Below are positions 26,229-36,422 of a stretch of DNA of 64,000 nt, one piece after another (the first letter of the stretch is position 1; every line of letters starts with the position of its first letter). The DNA is from Larimichthys crocea (Eukaryota; Chordata; Actinopteri; Sciaenidae). A program made the position numbers and the translations under genes. The notes below the pieces were generated by a model. That model saw only the letters and a list, made by a program, of their open reading frames with translations, searched no databases and was not told the origin of the DNA. The stretch lies in the NCBI RefSeq assembly GCF_000972845.2, contig NC_040032.1, forward strand, positions 18,369,970 through 18,433,969, read 5' to 3'.

Positions 26229-29200
26229 TGTCTTGTCCAGGCTCCCACAGTAGAAGTTAAAGTCGCCTGGCTCACAGAGATTCGAAAAATTCTCACCAAC
26301 CAGCTGAACCTGCGTAAAGGTTTCTATTTCAGCTATAATTCATTTTCTGCCTCTGTGTTTGCTTGTTAGCTTTGAAATGATTTTCTTTAATCTGCGTGGT
26401 TTTTGTAAAGATGCAATATAGAACTCTAGATCACTAGAGTAGCTTGTAAGAGATGAGAAAGATGTTTGAGCGTTCTTACGAGCGTGTTGTGATAGGATCC
26501 AGTTTGGATTATTAGATTCCTCTAAATTGGATCCACATGTCAGTGTCTCTTCTCCTTTTCTCAGATGAGGCTCCTTCTCTTCCACATTCAGACAACCCCG
26601 CCTCTGACAGGTGATTGCCTCTGCATGATCTCTCTATAACCCTCTGTGTCAGTTTATGACCTCCTGATGTGAGTCAACTCACTTTTAATTCAGTCTTAAA
26701 TCAGAAATTGGTTTAAAAGATGATACATGATAAAAATTCTATTTCTGAAAGGACTGACGATCAAAGCACATATTATAACAAAGCATCATGATTACCTGTA
26801 TGCAGGATGTTAAAGTTTGTATGCGTCTATGTGATGTATTATTTTCATAACCCTTGAGAACGGAGTGTTATGACTACATTGTTCTGTCCTGCATGGGGCT
26901 TAAACTCCAAAGCCACTGAATTTCAGCACAATGGAGACAGATACATGGATACACTGCACATCTGCACCACACTAGTTATCCACATCACCTGTCCTTTCCC
27001 AGTGTGTATCACTCCCTGATTTAATGATCATTTAGAACAACGTCTGCATGAACATCTTGCCAGGCTGCTTAAATAGTTATGTGATTGAATCGAGGCTTAA
27101 GAAAACATTTAAGCATCACAGGGTGAGGAAATGGGCAAAAAGGTGAGTTGCGTGTGCATGTTAGATGTATTTGACTGTATTGTGAAAAGTATTTTTCCAA
27201 GATCTTACAGGTGTTGCTCTGAAGCCTGTTAGTTATTGAAAGTACTGGTTCTCGAGGATAGTGTCAAACATGTAGCTGTACAGGGTGTTGGTGTGCGTTT
27301 GTGAAATGTGAAATCTGTGGAGACTGTCTTATGGGTCTATTTGAGTCTTACTAACTTACTAACAGATGGAGGATGAGATTTTTTGAATCATTTGTGGACA
27401 TGATATAGATGAACAGAAGGTCATAAAGCATTTGTAAGTAAGCAAAGTGTTTCTACTTTATTATTTTATTATTTGCATTTTCTATGCATTGGACTATATG
27501 AAAATGTTGTAGTCAAGTCTTGACCAAGGCCAGAGTGTATCAAGATTAAGATCTGAGGGCTTGAGACTAAGTTAAGACCAAGACTAAAATATTGCGGGAG
27601 TCAAGACCAAGAGCAGACAGTATATACCATAGTTAGGTAGCTGTTATGTGTGGTTGCTACATTAAGTGACCTCATTAAGCATTGCCTTGAAGTATTTACA
27701 AACCACTGTTGTGGTTTAGGAAACTGAATTTGATTCCAGAAGATTTGGCTGATGTCTCCTCACAGACAGTTGACAAATAAATGAGTTGATTAATTAAGTG
27801 ACATCCCCACATCTGTGGTCTTGACTGGTCTTGAGCTAAAATCCAATGTCCTCTTTGTCCAAAACCAAAAAAATAACATCTATTCTGAGGCGAGACTGAG
27901 ACCTTGGTCTTGAGATGACCTTGACACTACTATATGAGACAAACTCACCCACCTACTGCTTAAAGCAGATTCAACCACACAGGGTTTATTTGCAAATGCT
28001 CTTTAAACAAGGCCTGGTATGTGTGCAGAATACTGTGTACTCCAAATAATATTTCCATATATTGCAGCGATTTCTGATATAATTGATATTTGTGTTTTTA
28101 ACTCAAACATCCTTTGGGATCAGACGCTGAGATATATGTGACTGTGAACTTAATGGAATGCTGTTTTCATTTTCAGAATGTGGATGAGCTTGTTTTGTGA
28201 CACCGTGGATGTTGTTGTTGTTCGTCTTGTTTGTTGTGGTCGTGTCTTGTTCCCTTGGTGATGCGCTTTAGTGCATCAGAGATGTGTGTGTCGTGGGGCG
28301 GAGCGTCGGTGGGAGGCTGCTCAGCGTGTCTCCCTGTTCCTCACAGCTCCTCGGCAATAAGCTGCTCCAACAGATACCGGGGGGAGGAGTCCATACACAC
28401 TAGCCCTGCCCGTTCGGCCCCCGTGGTTCACTCACCTCGGAGGAGTGAGTTGCTGACACACACACATTTTTTTTGTATTTTGGAATGAACAGAAGAAGGA
28501 TTAGAAGTTTCACAATGGCACCCTGGAACGTTGTTCACAATGGATACATAGATGAAATATGATACATTAAGTGTAGCGTTACAGTTTTCAGATGTCTCAG
28601 ATGTCTTGTTGCCCTCAGCTTGGCCTGTCTCTGCCCACTCAGTGGCGATCTGTGACGGCCTGGAAGACTGGGGAGCTACAGACCTCTCCAACATATCTGA
28701 CTCAGATGAGGACGATCAGCCTACCCCGCTGGTGAGAATTTGTTCCTGTCATGGCACAGGTAGCGCTGGAGAAATGAATGAACACATACCAGCTATTAAC
28801 AGACCACAACAAGTGTCATCAGATGCCGGCACCTAGGATATAGGTCCTGCCTAAACCATACATGATAATCGACAGCTCAGTGAACATATCCAGAGTCTAA
28901 ACTAAAATACTGTGATGAGTGTGTTTTTCATTTCTTTTATCCTCCTCTCTCTTTCTCTCCTTCCTTAGCAGGCTAATGTCAGATAAGACCTGATAATGCA
29001 CTACATCTTTCAGCCTGGCTTTGGATATAGATTTGGGACTGTTGTGCATGTGGAATAGTATCAAAGTGCACTTCACTTGTCTGTCCTCTGTTCCAGGTGG
29101 CGGGAAGATACAGGGTCATGGTCGAGAGCAGCATGGCCAGCACTGATGACATCATCTTTAACTGCGGTGATGTCATCCAGCTGCTGCATGAGGAAATGTC

Positions 29201-29416
29201 AGGAATGTGGTAAAGTACAACACGTGTTTTAGAAATGAGAACTACAGACACTTCAAAATGGAGATCCAAACAGAGCTTAAGAGGAAAACAGTGAATTCAT
29301 ATTGTATGTGTCTGTTGTTTTTGTGTTTGTGTAGGATGGTGAGAAATATGAGTCGTGGTGAAGAAGGGCGTGTTCTATCTGAGGACCTGCATAGAATTCT
29401 GGGAGAAACTTGCTAA
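9466..29416 (+). CDS. mcf2: MCF2/DBL Rho guanine nucleotide exchange factor
   Basis: DBL-family exchange factor that loads GTP on Rho-family GTPases at membranes. Coding exons: 9466-9516, 11337-11471, 11778-11894, 12171-12320, 12424-12548, 12699-12813, 12905-13024, 15727-15918, 16119-16310, 16389-16566, 16956-17044, 21271-21371, 21459-21525, 22061-22176, 22298-22367, 22475-22567, 22736-22828, 24574-24699, 25454-25669, 25941-26033, 26241-26319, 26565-26610, 28347-28444, 28619-28731, 29097-29209, 29335-29416. Lengths sum to 2970 bp, an exact 990 codons (989 residues plus TAA). The start MAESNP and the next exon SFPGNLHLVLVLRPT match the human MCF2 N-terminus as I know it. Order: SEC14-like about 18-230, spectrin-like 270-460, DH about 523-705, PH about 715-840, Ser/acidic linker, SH3-like about 926-985. 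The neighbours f9 and fgf13 support MCF2 over MCF2L. The exons at 26565 and 28347-28731 are the least certain. Confidence 0.92.
9601..9632. repeat. (GA)n microsatellite in mcf2 intron 1
   Basis: Perfect AG dinucleotide run with impure GA-rich sequence before it (from about 9571). Confidence 0.9.
10308..10396 (-). mobile_element. L2/CR1-like LINE fragment
   Basis: About 90 bp nearly identical to parts of 20045-20120 and 50710-50790 (TCTAGAGGGGTAGTAAGGTA, GATATGATGGTGCCTGACCA). It is the C-terminal coding part of the LINE on the minus strand and lies in mcf2 intron 1. Confidence 0.7.
11337..13024 (+). CDS. mcf2: mcf2 exons 2-7, SEC14-like lipid-binding region
   Basis: Six exons encode about residues 18-271. 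Conserved stretches include VVMLRSVGDLLRYIDENHLT, EYCQSDWIVLRTAIETFAVT and MEEAFDGFFEKHHLKLQQYL. In DBL proteins this region binds phosphoinositides, restrains the DH domain and is removed in the oncogenic form. Splice borders are standard and phase is kept. The intron between 12320 and 12424 is only 103 bp. Confidence 0.9.
14380..14960 (+). mobile_element. Rearranged RTE/Rex3-like LINE fragment with (GGAT)n tail
   Basis: The right half (14660-14920) encodes pieces such as RDYIAHLAWERLRIPQEELL and ends in (ATGG)n at 14921-14959, a typical 3' end of a widespread fish LINE. The left half (14380-14640) resembles the 5' region of such an element in reverse orientation. The copy therefore looks inverted or built from two insertions. 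The clade assignment is from memory. It lies in mcf2 intron 7. Confidence 0.5.
15727..16566 (+). CDS. mcf2: mcf2 exons 8-10, spectrin-like region
   Basis: Two exons of 192 bp and one of 178 bp. They encode AQVVILHGHQLAANHHYALA, CDEGAYLLASQMVDRFQTRE and RKLADVQVRPIQPVAPRP, the conserved spectrin-repeat-like helical segment of DBL proteins. The donor of exon 8 is placed at 15919 (GGG|GTGAAA) because that keeps phase into the exon at 16119. Confidence 0.9.
17046..17088. repeat. (GT)n microsatellite after an mcf2 donor
   Basis: The run starts inside the donor of the exon ending at 17044 (AAG|GTATGTGTGTG) and continues for about 40 bp. Confidence 0.9.
18507..19180 (-). mobile_element. L1-like (Tx1/Swimmer type) reverse transcriptase fragment
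   Basis: The minus strand encodes TAVLSLHAEKAFDYLFEVLQ, then GIRIRDREHRKALFADDVIL with a FADD catalytic motif, followed by SLAGYKMNYSKSEIVYI. Frames are interrupted, so it is dead. It lies in mcf2 intron 11. Confidence 0.65.
19332..20292 (-). mobile_element. L2/CR1-like LINE, 5'-truncated, with 3' UTR
   Basis: From 20292 down to 19858 the minus strand keeps an open C-terminal frame ([20 protein letters not shown] ... RAFSYQAPLLWNKLPFWV ... FKSRLKTLLFDRAYS). A 3' UTR of about 500 bp follows and ends in a tail of ATTTG units (GATTTGATTTGATTTG on the minus strand). Open frame plus intact tail suggests a fairly recent insertion. It lies in mcf2 intron 11. Confidence 0.75.
20815..21120. mobile_element. 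MITE with 17-bp perfect terminal inverted repeats
   Basis: Left end TAAAGGTCCAGTGTGTA at 20815-20831; the right end at 21104-21120 is its exact reverse complement. The 306-bp element has no open frame. Related copies are at 58973-59239, 62073-62318 and 8291-8470. No clear target-site duplication was seen. Confidence 0.75.
21372..21458 (+). repeat. 87-bp mcf2 intron made mostly of a (CTAT)n microsatellite
   Basis: The intron between exons 12 and 13 is only 87 bp. About 45 bp of it is a perfect CTAT tetranucleotide run (from about 21374), followed by an imperfect TATCATATCT repeat. The acceptor is CTTTTTAG. Confidence 0.85.
21459..24699 (+). CDS. mcf2: mcf2 exons 13-18, DH (RhoGEF) catalytic domain
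   Basis: Encodes the catalytic DH domain. It starts at KELIATERIYVDELLSVL (conserved region 1), continues through DVLFGNMPEIYQFH and ERYCQNKPRSELLW, and includes the conserved region 3 signature SYLLKPVQRLTKYQLLLKEL followed by LLKSVNDSMHQIAITGY. All hallmark residues for exchange activity appear intact. Exon 14 (22061-22176) ends at a non-canonical GC donor (AG|GCAAGA). Confidence 0.93.
21605..21900 (+). mobile_element. Dispersed fish repeat beginning AAATGGTAAATGG
   Basis: Starts with AAATGGTAAATGGTAAATGG, then ACTGTACTTATATATCTCC, with internal CATTCACACACTGATGGC units. This is a repeat type I know as very common in teleost DNA. Part of the same element recurs in reverse at about 23893-23985. 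It lies in mcf2 intron 13. Confidence 0.6.
22182..22209. repeat. (CA)n run just after the GC donor
   Basis: Perfect CA run beginning 5 bp after the proposed GC donor of mcf2 exon 14. Confidence 0.85.
23224..23390 (-). mobile_element. L2/CR1-like LINE 3' tail
   Basis: (AAATC)n tail followed by TTTTATTTGTATAGCCCAAA, then GAGGGCTTTACA and GTGACACCCTCTGTCCTTAG, matching 19332 onward and 49343 onward. A (GA)n run lies just beyond at 23415-23440. mcf2 intron 17. Confidence 0.7.
23700..24115 (-). mobile_element. Common teleost dispersed repeat interrupted by a second repeat
   Basis: The outer repeat reads CATCCATTTTCTATGACCAC, GGGGCTGGAGTCTATCCC, AACAACCATTCACACTCAC, CATGTCTTTGGACTG, then GTGGGAGGAAGCC and AACCTTCTTGCTGTGAG. 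Between TTTGGACTG and CTGTGGGAGG a segment of about 90 bp (about 23891-23985) is inserted. It ends in CCATTTACCATTTACCATTT and belongs to the family at 21605. mcf2 intron 17. Confidence 0.6.
25454..26319 (+). CDS. mcf2: mcf2 exons 19-21, PH domain
   Basis: Encodes the PH domain next to the DH domain: GGFSVWISHKRAAVRMKELA, RFKPMQRHLFLYDHALLFCK, VGITENVKGDVKKFEIWY and VAWLTEIRKIL with the conserved C-terminal tryptophan. The acceptor of exon 21 sits just after an 80-bp (GT)n run. Confidence 0.92.
26145..26222. repeat. (GT)n microsatellite before the mcf2 exon 21 acceptor
   Basis: About 39 perfect GT units ending 18 bp before the exon at 26241. Only TTTTCTTGTCTTGTCCAG separates the run from the exon. 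Confidence 0.95.
27502..27929. mobile_element. hAT-type MITE with 8-bp target duplication
   Basis: A 428-bp non-coding element rich in CAAGACCAAG motifs. It is flanked by the exact direct repeat CTATATGA at 27494-27501 and 27930-27937. The ends are imperfect inverted copies (left TAGTCAAGTCTTGACCAAGG, reverse of right TAGTGTCAAGGTCATC...CAAGACCAAGG). An 8-bp duplication is the hAT hallmark. A fragment of the same family is at 43055-43115. mcf2 intron 22. Confidence 0.65.
29097..29416 (+). CDS. mcf2: mcf2 last two exons, SH3-like C-terminus
   Basis: The two exons join in phase (W codon split) and encode about 65 residues ending in TAA. GRYRVMVES, CGDVIQLLHEE, MWMVRN and GEEGRVLSEDL line up with an SH3 domain in order (beta-a strand, GD turn, W, G.EG, final strand). 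The ALYDY-type residues are not kept, only one W of the WW pair remains, and the usual P after G.EG.. is absent. MCF2L has a C-terminal SH3 at this place, while the human MCF2 I know ends without one. Ligand binding is doubtful. Confidence 0.75.
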
Positions 29417-32400
29417 GAGCCAATCAGAACAGAACAGGATTGATGTGTCAGTTCTCCTTCTGTTTAAGTCACTTATCTGATCAACCATTTACTGAATACT
29501 ACACACACAGACACAAACGCAAACACACTAACACACTCTCAACTTTCTGACCAAAAGGGGGCACGTGCCTCTGCCGAGACATTCATCAGATCATCAGACT
29601 GAAGCACATCAGCTGCAGATTCTACTCTTCAAACTACTGTGACGCTTTCACCTCAGAAGGCTGTAAACTACAGAACGGACCTCAGAAGACTGTAATAATG
29701 CAAAGCACACATGTGGGCGCCTTCTTTTTCTTTACCTTTTCCAACATAATACAGTCGATTATTTTGACTTATAACTGAAGACGTTGAAACAGCAGCTTTT
29801 ATTCATATGTACAGACTGGACTTTTGTTTCAAACTTCAGGTTCTATCATTTCTATTTTCTTATGAAATATCACAGAAACCATGCATATGCCTACTAACAT
29901 ATCATTACTGTCCATGTGCCAAACAGCTCAGCTCATTATTGTGGCTTGTTTTTTGCATAACACTGTAGCTTTACTTTGCAGTGTCACTGTTTTCGATGAA
30001 TTAGAGGGTGTGCGTGTGTTCTTAACTTATGCCTGAAATTGCCATGGTTACTCAACCTCTTGATGGAAAAAGCTAATATTTTAGAATCTGCCAGGTGGTA
30101 ATATTGAGTCAAGATATTGCAGGTCCCTCTCATTCATAGCAGTAATAGTGGCCTTTTTGGGTATTGTTAAGGGAAATGCTGTCAATGCATAACCTCGAAA
30201 GATATATAGCAGAAGTACAGATGTAATTAATAACATTAATAATGGCTACTTTATTTCTATTGGCCTTGTGCATGGTGCCTCAGTAGGAAGTCATTGGGTA
30301 ATGTGCTGTGCTTCTCTTGCTATAACCAATGAAAATGTCTCCTGAGAAAAACAGGTGTATTGATGCAGCACTGCTGTTCCTCAAGATTAACTATCTGTAC
30401 CTTGAGAAAGCACTGCAGTACCTATGCAGAACGAATGCAGTGTAGGGAGACATTTACACTGGCAGTCATTGTAGCTGGTTGTTGTAATTCAGTAATTGTG
30501 TGATGAGCTTTGATACATGAATTGCAGCTATTTCAAATGTTAATTTGTCCATTTATTCTTTATTTCTGTTGCTGTTGATGGTGATAATGTGTTACTATTT
30601 TCATTTTGAAATTTGAGTTTTTTTAATGTTGGCAATTCTCCATTAGATGAATGCTGTTATTACCACTGAGATGAGACAAGCTTCATGTTATGTTCGTTGG
30701 CTGCTCTGCATGGACAAATCACTGCACATGCCTCTTGCTTTATTTATGCCTGCACTGCTGTTTTACACCAACAGAAATTAGGCTCAGTGTTGGATAGTGA
30801 CTGTAAGTAAAGTAGTGTTGAATTTTAACCACCAGCTGAACTTATTACAGTTACATTGTCAATTCATGAAATTATAATACAATTTGATTTTTAATTTCTT
30901 TCAAACTGCCCAGACGGATTATCTTGACATTGTTAACAGTTAAGCAGCTTTGAAACAAAGAGTGTGAAAAGTGGTTATGAAATCACTGCCACTTTACCGC
31001 TACATGTGCTGAGGGTTCATCTCTGAAGGGCAGGAAGACAGAGTATATTTACAGAAATTACTGACAGCTTGGACTCAACTACATCAAACTGTGAATATGT
31101 ATATGGTACAAATCGTATTTTAGATGTTAAACACAATGTTTGGACTGTTGACACTCTATCAAGCTATCAAGTGACAAATAGATTTCTTCTATATCTCTGC
31201 ATCTCTGGGCTTTATAAATCTAAATTAAACCTGAGTTAAACCTGTTAAACCTAAATCAACAATAATTCACAAATCATTTTCACAGTATTTAGCACCCACA
31301 TTGGGAACATTAGAGTCACTCGATAGTGAATGCCAGACTGTCTAAATAAGTTGTGTCCAATTAAATTCATTAATTGATCATCTTTCATCTTCCATGTTAC
31401 AATTATTTGAAATCCACCCAACACCGGCTTTACTGTAACATCAGCATATGTTGAGTCAGGCTATAAGATGTCTTTTCCACAGTACCTTAAACTACTGTTT
31501 GCCACTTTTTCTCATTTTCACTAATTTTCTTGTGATATTTTGAATCATTGCGAAAGCTTGTATTATAATGCATATATATGTATGGTTATTTTCCAAAATA
31601 TAAGCACAGGGTTATTTGATTTGATTCAACCTGACTGATGTTTTTCTTCTATATTTTTTCTATATATAATATGCCTGATTAGACCTCCTCACATGTTAGC
31701 ATAATGCATACTCTGCTGCTGTTTGTTGTGTTGCTTCCGTTAGGTCAGGACAGCTTACATCTTTGTCATTCTTATGTTAAAATCACACCAAAATTAGCTA
31801 ATTGTTATAGTGACTGCTCTCTGATGAGACTTTGACACACCATAGCAGGCAAACCACAGTGTAACTAATAATTAACTGGGGCTGCAGTTCATTTAGCTTT
31901 TTGTTTTACAAAGCCTGGTTTAGTGATAGACTTAAATCAAACTGAGCCATACGTATGACATAACCCGTAAGACTTACCAATGTACCAGTTCAACAGAAAA
32001 TGCGACATTACTCTATTTATTATTTAGGATGCATTGACTGACAGTATATTATTGTTTATACAACATGGTGAAATAACACAAAGAGTAGAACAGGAGTGAA
32101 GCTAAATTGTTTCAGTGAGTGCAATGACATCTGTGGATGATTGATTTAAAGGAATTATGCTTCAAACATGTGGACTGATGCTTATTAATTCATCATATTT
32201 CCTGCTGTCGAAGTTTGCTGTGGTGGTGTGTGTTTATCCAAAAGCATGCTAGCATATTGGTAAACTTACAGACACAGTGTGTATCTGACCCAGAGCAAAT
32301 GAAATGGAACACTTTTATAAAGTAAGACAACTGGACAATATGTAAATAAGTAGGGAACACAAGTTAAGGGAAGGTACTGTAAGTTAGGTAACAAGGGCAA

Positions 32401-32900
32401 GGTGAAGGTGGGTTCCTCAAGTCAAACGAACAAAATGATAGTAGGCAAGAAGGACACATATTTAACATGTCACAAAACCGAGGCCTAAACACCAGAGGGC
32501 TGGTTTCAAAGAACCCTGCTCTGCTCCAAATGTGTATTGTGTTGATCAGGGACCAAAGCAGTAGGCCCTAAAAGCTGACCCTAGACATTTAGTCTCCACT
32601 ACACTAAATGTGTTTTTTCTTCATCGCTGCCCCAGTCGAAATTCCAATTGCTGTGCAAGTGAATTCATTCAGGTGACACCACATCATTGTCAGCACAGCA
32701 CTGTACAATCGAGCTAAGATCTAATTAAAAACACCAGTGTAGTGAGTGGAACATAACAGATGGCGGAAGTTCAATATTTGATTTAGTCTCTGATTAAACA
32801 TGAACTACTCCAGATGTAATATTACAACTTTGGATGAAGAGCTATAGGATTATTTTTCATGATTTCAAGAAGCATACAAATACTTGTTTTAATTTTACAT
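29417..32900 (+). other. mcf2 3' UTR and convergent intergenic region
   Basis: mcf2 and f9 are tail to tail, 3.6 kb apart. The first part is probably mcf2 3' UTR, but I could not fix its end because no clear AATAAA was found soon after the stop. No gene or recognisable repeat was seen in the rest. Confidence 0.4.
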
Positions 32901-33004
32901 TTTATTGGAGAATTAAATTGAACATGAGTGATTTTTTCACTTGCTTCAACTGTGTGTTTAGTTGTCTGACAGATGTGTTGTTCCTACATGACTCCATATG
33001 TCAG

Positions 33005-33561
33005 TTAGCTTATTTTAATTCCTGTTGTCTGACTGATCCATCTGGAATACTTAGAGACTCGAGTGTAGACGCCATACTTCCCATCCTTGGCACACTCCTC
33101 CCCCCAGCTGACGATGCCTGTCAGGAACCAAGTGCCTTTGTAAAGGCTGGCATGTGGCCCCCCACTGTCCCCCTGACATGAATCCTTCAGCTGATCTCGA
33201 AAGCCAGCACAGAACATAAAACGCGTGATGTGGTCCCGGCTGCTCTGTTTACACACGGTTCGTTCCACATAAGGGACCTCCAGCTTCTGAAGTTTGGTGG
33301 CCTCGATGCCCAGGAACTTTATCCGTCCCCAGCCGCTCACCATAGACGTTTCGGACGCCCTCAGTAGGTCCTCTATAAAGTCTTTGGGGCCAAGGCAGAT
33401 GGGACGTCGTTGGTTGGACAGTTCCACAGGTGTCGTAAGCTTCAGTAGTGCAATATCATGGTTATAAACTGACTCAGTGGAATTGTAATAGGGGTGGAAG
33501 ATCTTCTCTGCAACTCCATGGTCTCGCTCTGGACCCTCATTGATGTTCAAGTCATGTTCAC
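33005..33561 (-). CDS. f9: f9 exon 8, main part of protease domain
   Basis: 557 bp ending in TAA (33005-33007). It contains the catalytic Asp ([10 protein letters not shown]), SGWGR, the trypsin-like specificity pocket Asp in [10 protein letters not shown] with the catalytic Ser, and [20 protein letters not shown]. The catalytic His is in exon 7 (34599-34743, [11 protein letters not shown]), which is 145 bp against 115 bp in human, so the segment before GEHDLN is about ten residues longer. Confidence 0.92.
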
Positions 33562-36380
33562 CTAGAAGTGTAGAGTTATAATATAAATATACAATTTTCT
33601 GCAGCAGACTGTTTACTTCAGATCTCATTTTGAATATATTTTCACAATACAGTTTTGTCAAACAGGCAGACCTTACATGTTCCAATAACAATAACAATAA
33701 CACGGACATCCTTCTTTTTGTTTCATGTGGAGCCTAAATGCATTTGTTGATGTTTATTTGGTTAAATTACAGTTTGTTGATTATGAAGTAATTGAAATAT
33801 TTGCATTGACACAAACGGTTAATTACATGATTCTTTAGACTTAAAATGTATGGTTATAATTTAAAATATGCAAATTTCATTTGTAATTGACTGGAATGCT
33901 TTAGAACTTTTTTGGTCCTTTGATGATCCCATATGAGGGGAGTTTAGGGGTGTTATAGAGAGGTAATGAAGCCATCGAGGCAAGCAGAGAGAATGGAGAA
34001 TTTTTAAAAATTATTTTTGTAAGTGGAAAGGATTTTTGTTTTTGTATCACCTTTTTGACTAAAAAATGGAACTTTCCAAGTGGACTCCTGGAATTTTGTG
34101 GATTTGGATACAGACAAAAGGGATTATAGAGCATTAAGCTACATTAGATGGAAACCATGTATTTTAAACATTAAAATAACATTACACTGGTTGAAAGTAG
34201 CTTGTCTTTTGAGAATACAGAAATGGCATTGTTACTGGGTCAGGAAACAAAATGAAATGTTTTTGGAAAAGAACTTAAATATGAAATGTCAGAGTTTCAT
34301 TGAATTAACCAACAACAAACCCTGCTGGCAGCTACATGACCACACAAAGATAAAAAAGTTTTGACAAAAGCAGTGTAAATGTTCACCATTAGATAATCTC
34401 AAGCATCCGGCAGGTATCTGCAAGTCATTTTACATGAGTAAACAAATGGCAGCATAGAGGAGAGAAAAGCCATGCTTTGGGAAATAGTCAGCAGTAATAA
34501 TTTGTAGTTATTGTAAACATGTAAACAACTGATTGTAATGATTAAGACCGTTTTCTGTACTATATAGATATATAGAGGGTGAGTATGTTTTTTCCTACCC
34601 ACTCTGACGAAGAAATTTTGCTTAGCAGTCTCAGCCTGCGTCAGACAATGTGCAGCAGTAATGACCCATAATTCGGTGAGCAGAGACCCTCCACAGAAAG
34701 GCTGTGCTCTACCAAGGGTGGCTGAGGGACACATCAAGACCACCTGCAAACACATACACACACACACAGACACACACATGTAAATACTTTAATATGTACA
34801 AAATGCTTAGTAGAATGAATCCTACATGACCAAATGCAAAAATAAATAAATGAAAAACTGCATTCAATCATTTGTCTTCAGTTCATGCCCATCTCTCCAT
34901 TCTGGGTTCCACGCTACAGTACCTGCCAAGGAATCTCTCCAGGCTTGGCCTCGTTGCCTCCCACAATCCTGTGGTCATTGTTTTTTTCTTCTGTGATGGA
35001 GGGCAGTGTGGGTAAAGCCCAGGAAGGCCCCTGCTTTGTCTCTGTGCCATTGCTCACCTCCCCACTGCTCAAGACCTCGGATGGATTCACAGGGGAGCTT
35101 GAACGTATGTCTACTGAAGAGGCCGCAGAGATGTTAAGCAGGTCTGAGTCATTCATAGAGAGGTCGTAGTCGTCATATAGCTGTAGTATAGCGTCATAGT
35201 CATTATGATGCAGGGTGCCACTGAAATTGTGTTTTCCTGTAGGGCTGTTTGCCAGTGACCGAGGGTTAAGAGGGGTGGAGCTCACAAGACCACAGCTGAA
35301 TTGTTCTGTGGGGAAATGGAAGAAATTATTCAGTTATAATTTTGTTTCCTTGACATCATTCAAATAGTTCAATATCAGTTTTATTCACATTTTGAAGGAT
35401 TTTCTTTCACCATTAGAATTCTGTGACAGTTTTTAAACTGAACTCTGGATCCAGGGCAGACCCCAGTAGCAGGTTTCTTTTAAATACACGGGGATGGCCT
35501 TTAGTATATTTAAATAGGTTAGTAGGTCAAGTTCAAGTTGCCCAATATAATTTGTTTTAAATGCTGTTTTTTTGTGTGGTTTTCTACCTGGAGTGTTCAC
35601 GCTGTCAACAATGCACATAAACAATCTTGTTTGTTTGACAGCTATAAATTACAACACGCAATTTCTCACCAAAGAGGTGAGAAATGTTTCATCAAGAGTC
35701 CAGCTTTCTCTCTTATTGCTATTTAAAAGACAGCTTGTACAGTAAATCACAGTTAATCTCTTCTCTGTCACAGTAGTTTTTTATGTGCAGAATGCCACCA
35801 AGGGGACCTCGGGACTGTGTTGAAAGCTACAAAATTACTCAACACTCAATGCTATGTATGCTTTGTCATTTTCTCTTACCTGTTGGTTCACAGGTCTTCC
35901 TGTCAGGCCCGAGTTGGTAACCAGCTGCACACTGACACACAGTTAGCATCTGCTGCATCTCACAGAAATGGGAACATCCACCATTCTTGACTGAACACTG
36001 CTTGGCCACCTCTGGAAAAAGGCAGGAAAGCAGAATTAATCTGTTGTTCTTAATTATTTCAGCACTAACGATGATGATATAATAAAAAAAATATATGTTA
36101 GTGAAAAAAACATTTTCATGCTCACCAATCTCACAGTTCTTGCCGTTGAAGTTTGGTTTGCACCAGCAGACATATCCCCCAATTCCATCTTCACACACTC
36201 CTTCATTTTGGCAGGGGGGTGGCTTACACTGGTCACCATCTACACATAAGTTTGCACACAAGTATTTTAATGGTGACAGTGTGCTTTAAATTCACAGTAA
36301 CTTGTCTCTCACTCCACTTACCCCTGTGCCTGGCCCAGAATTCCATCTGGAAAAAAAATCATACACACAAGAATTGATTA

Positions 36381-36422
<42 letters not shown>

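Noticed and set aside
9466..29416. Calling the gene mcf2l instead of mcf2
   Set aside because: The SH3-like tail recalls MCF2L, but the N-terminus, linkage to f9 and fgf13, and the DH-PH sequence favour MCF2. The SH3 is better read as an ancestral trait.
33562..33709. Upstream extension of the f9 protease frame with a hydrophobic [10 protein letters not shown] start
   Set aside because: It crosses the acceptor at 33562 into intron 7. The exon 7 to exon 8 junction keeps phase and family alignment, so the extension is intronic.
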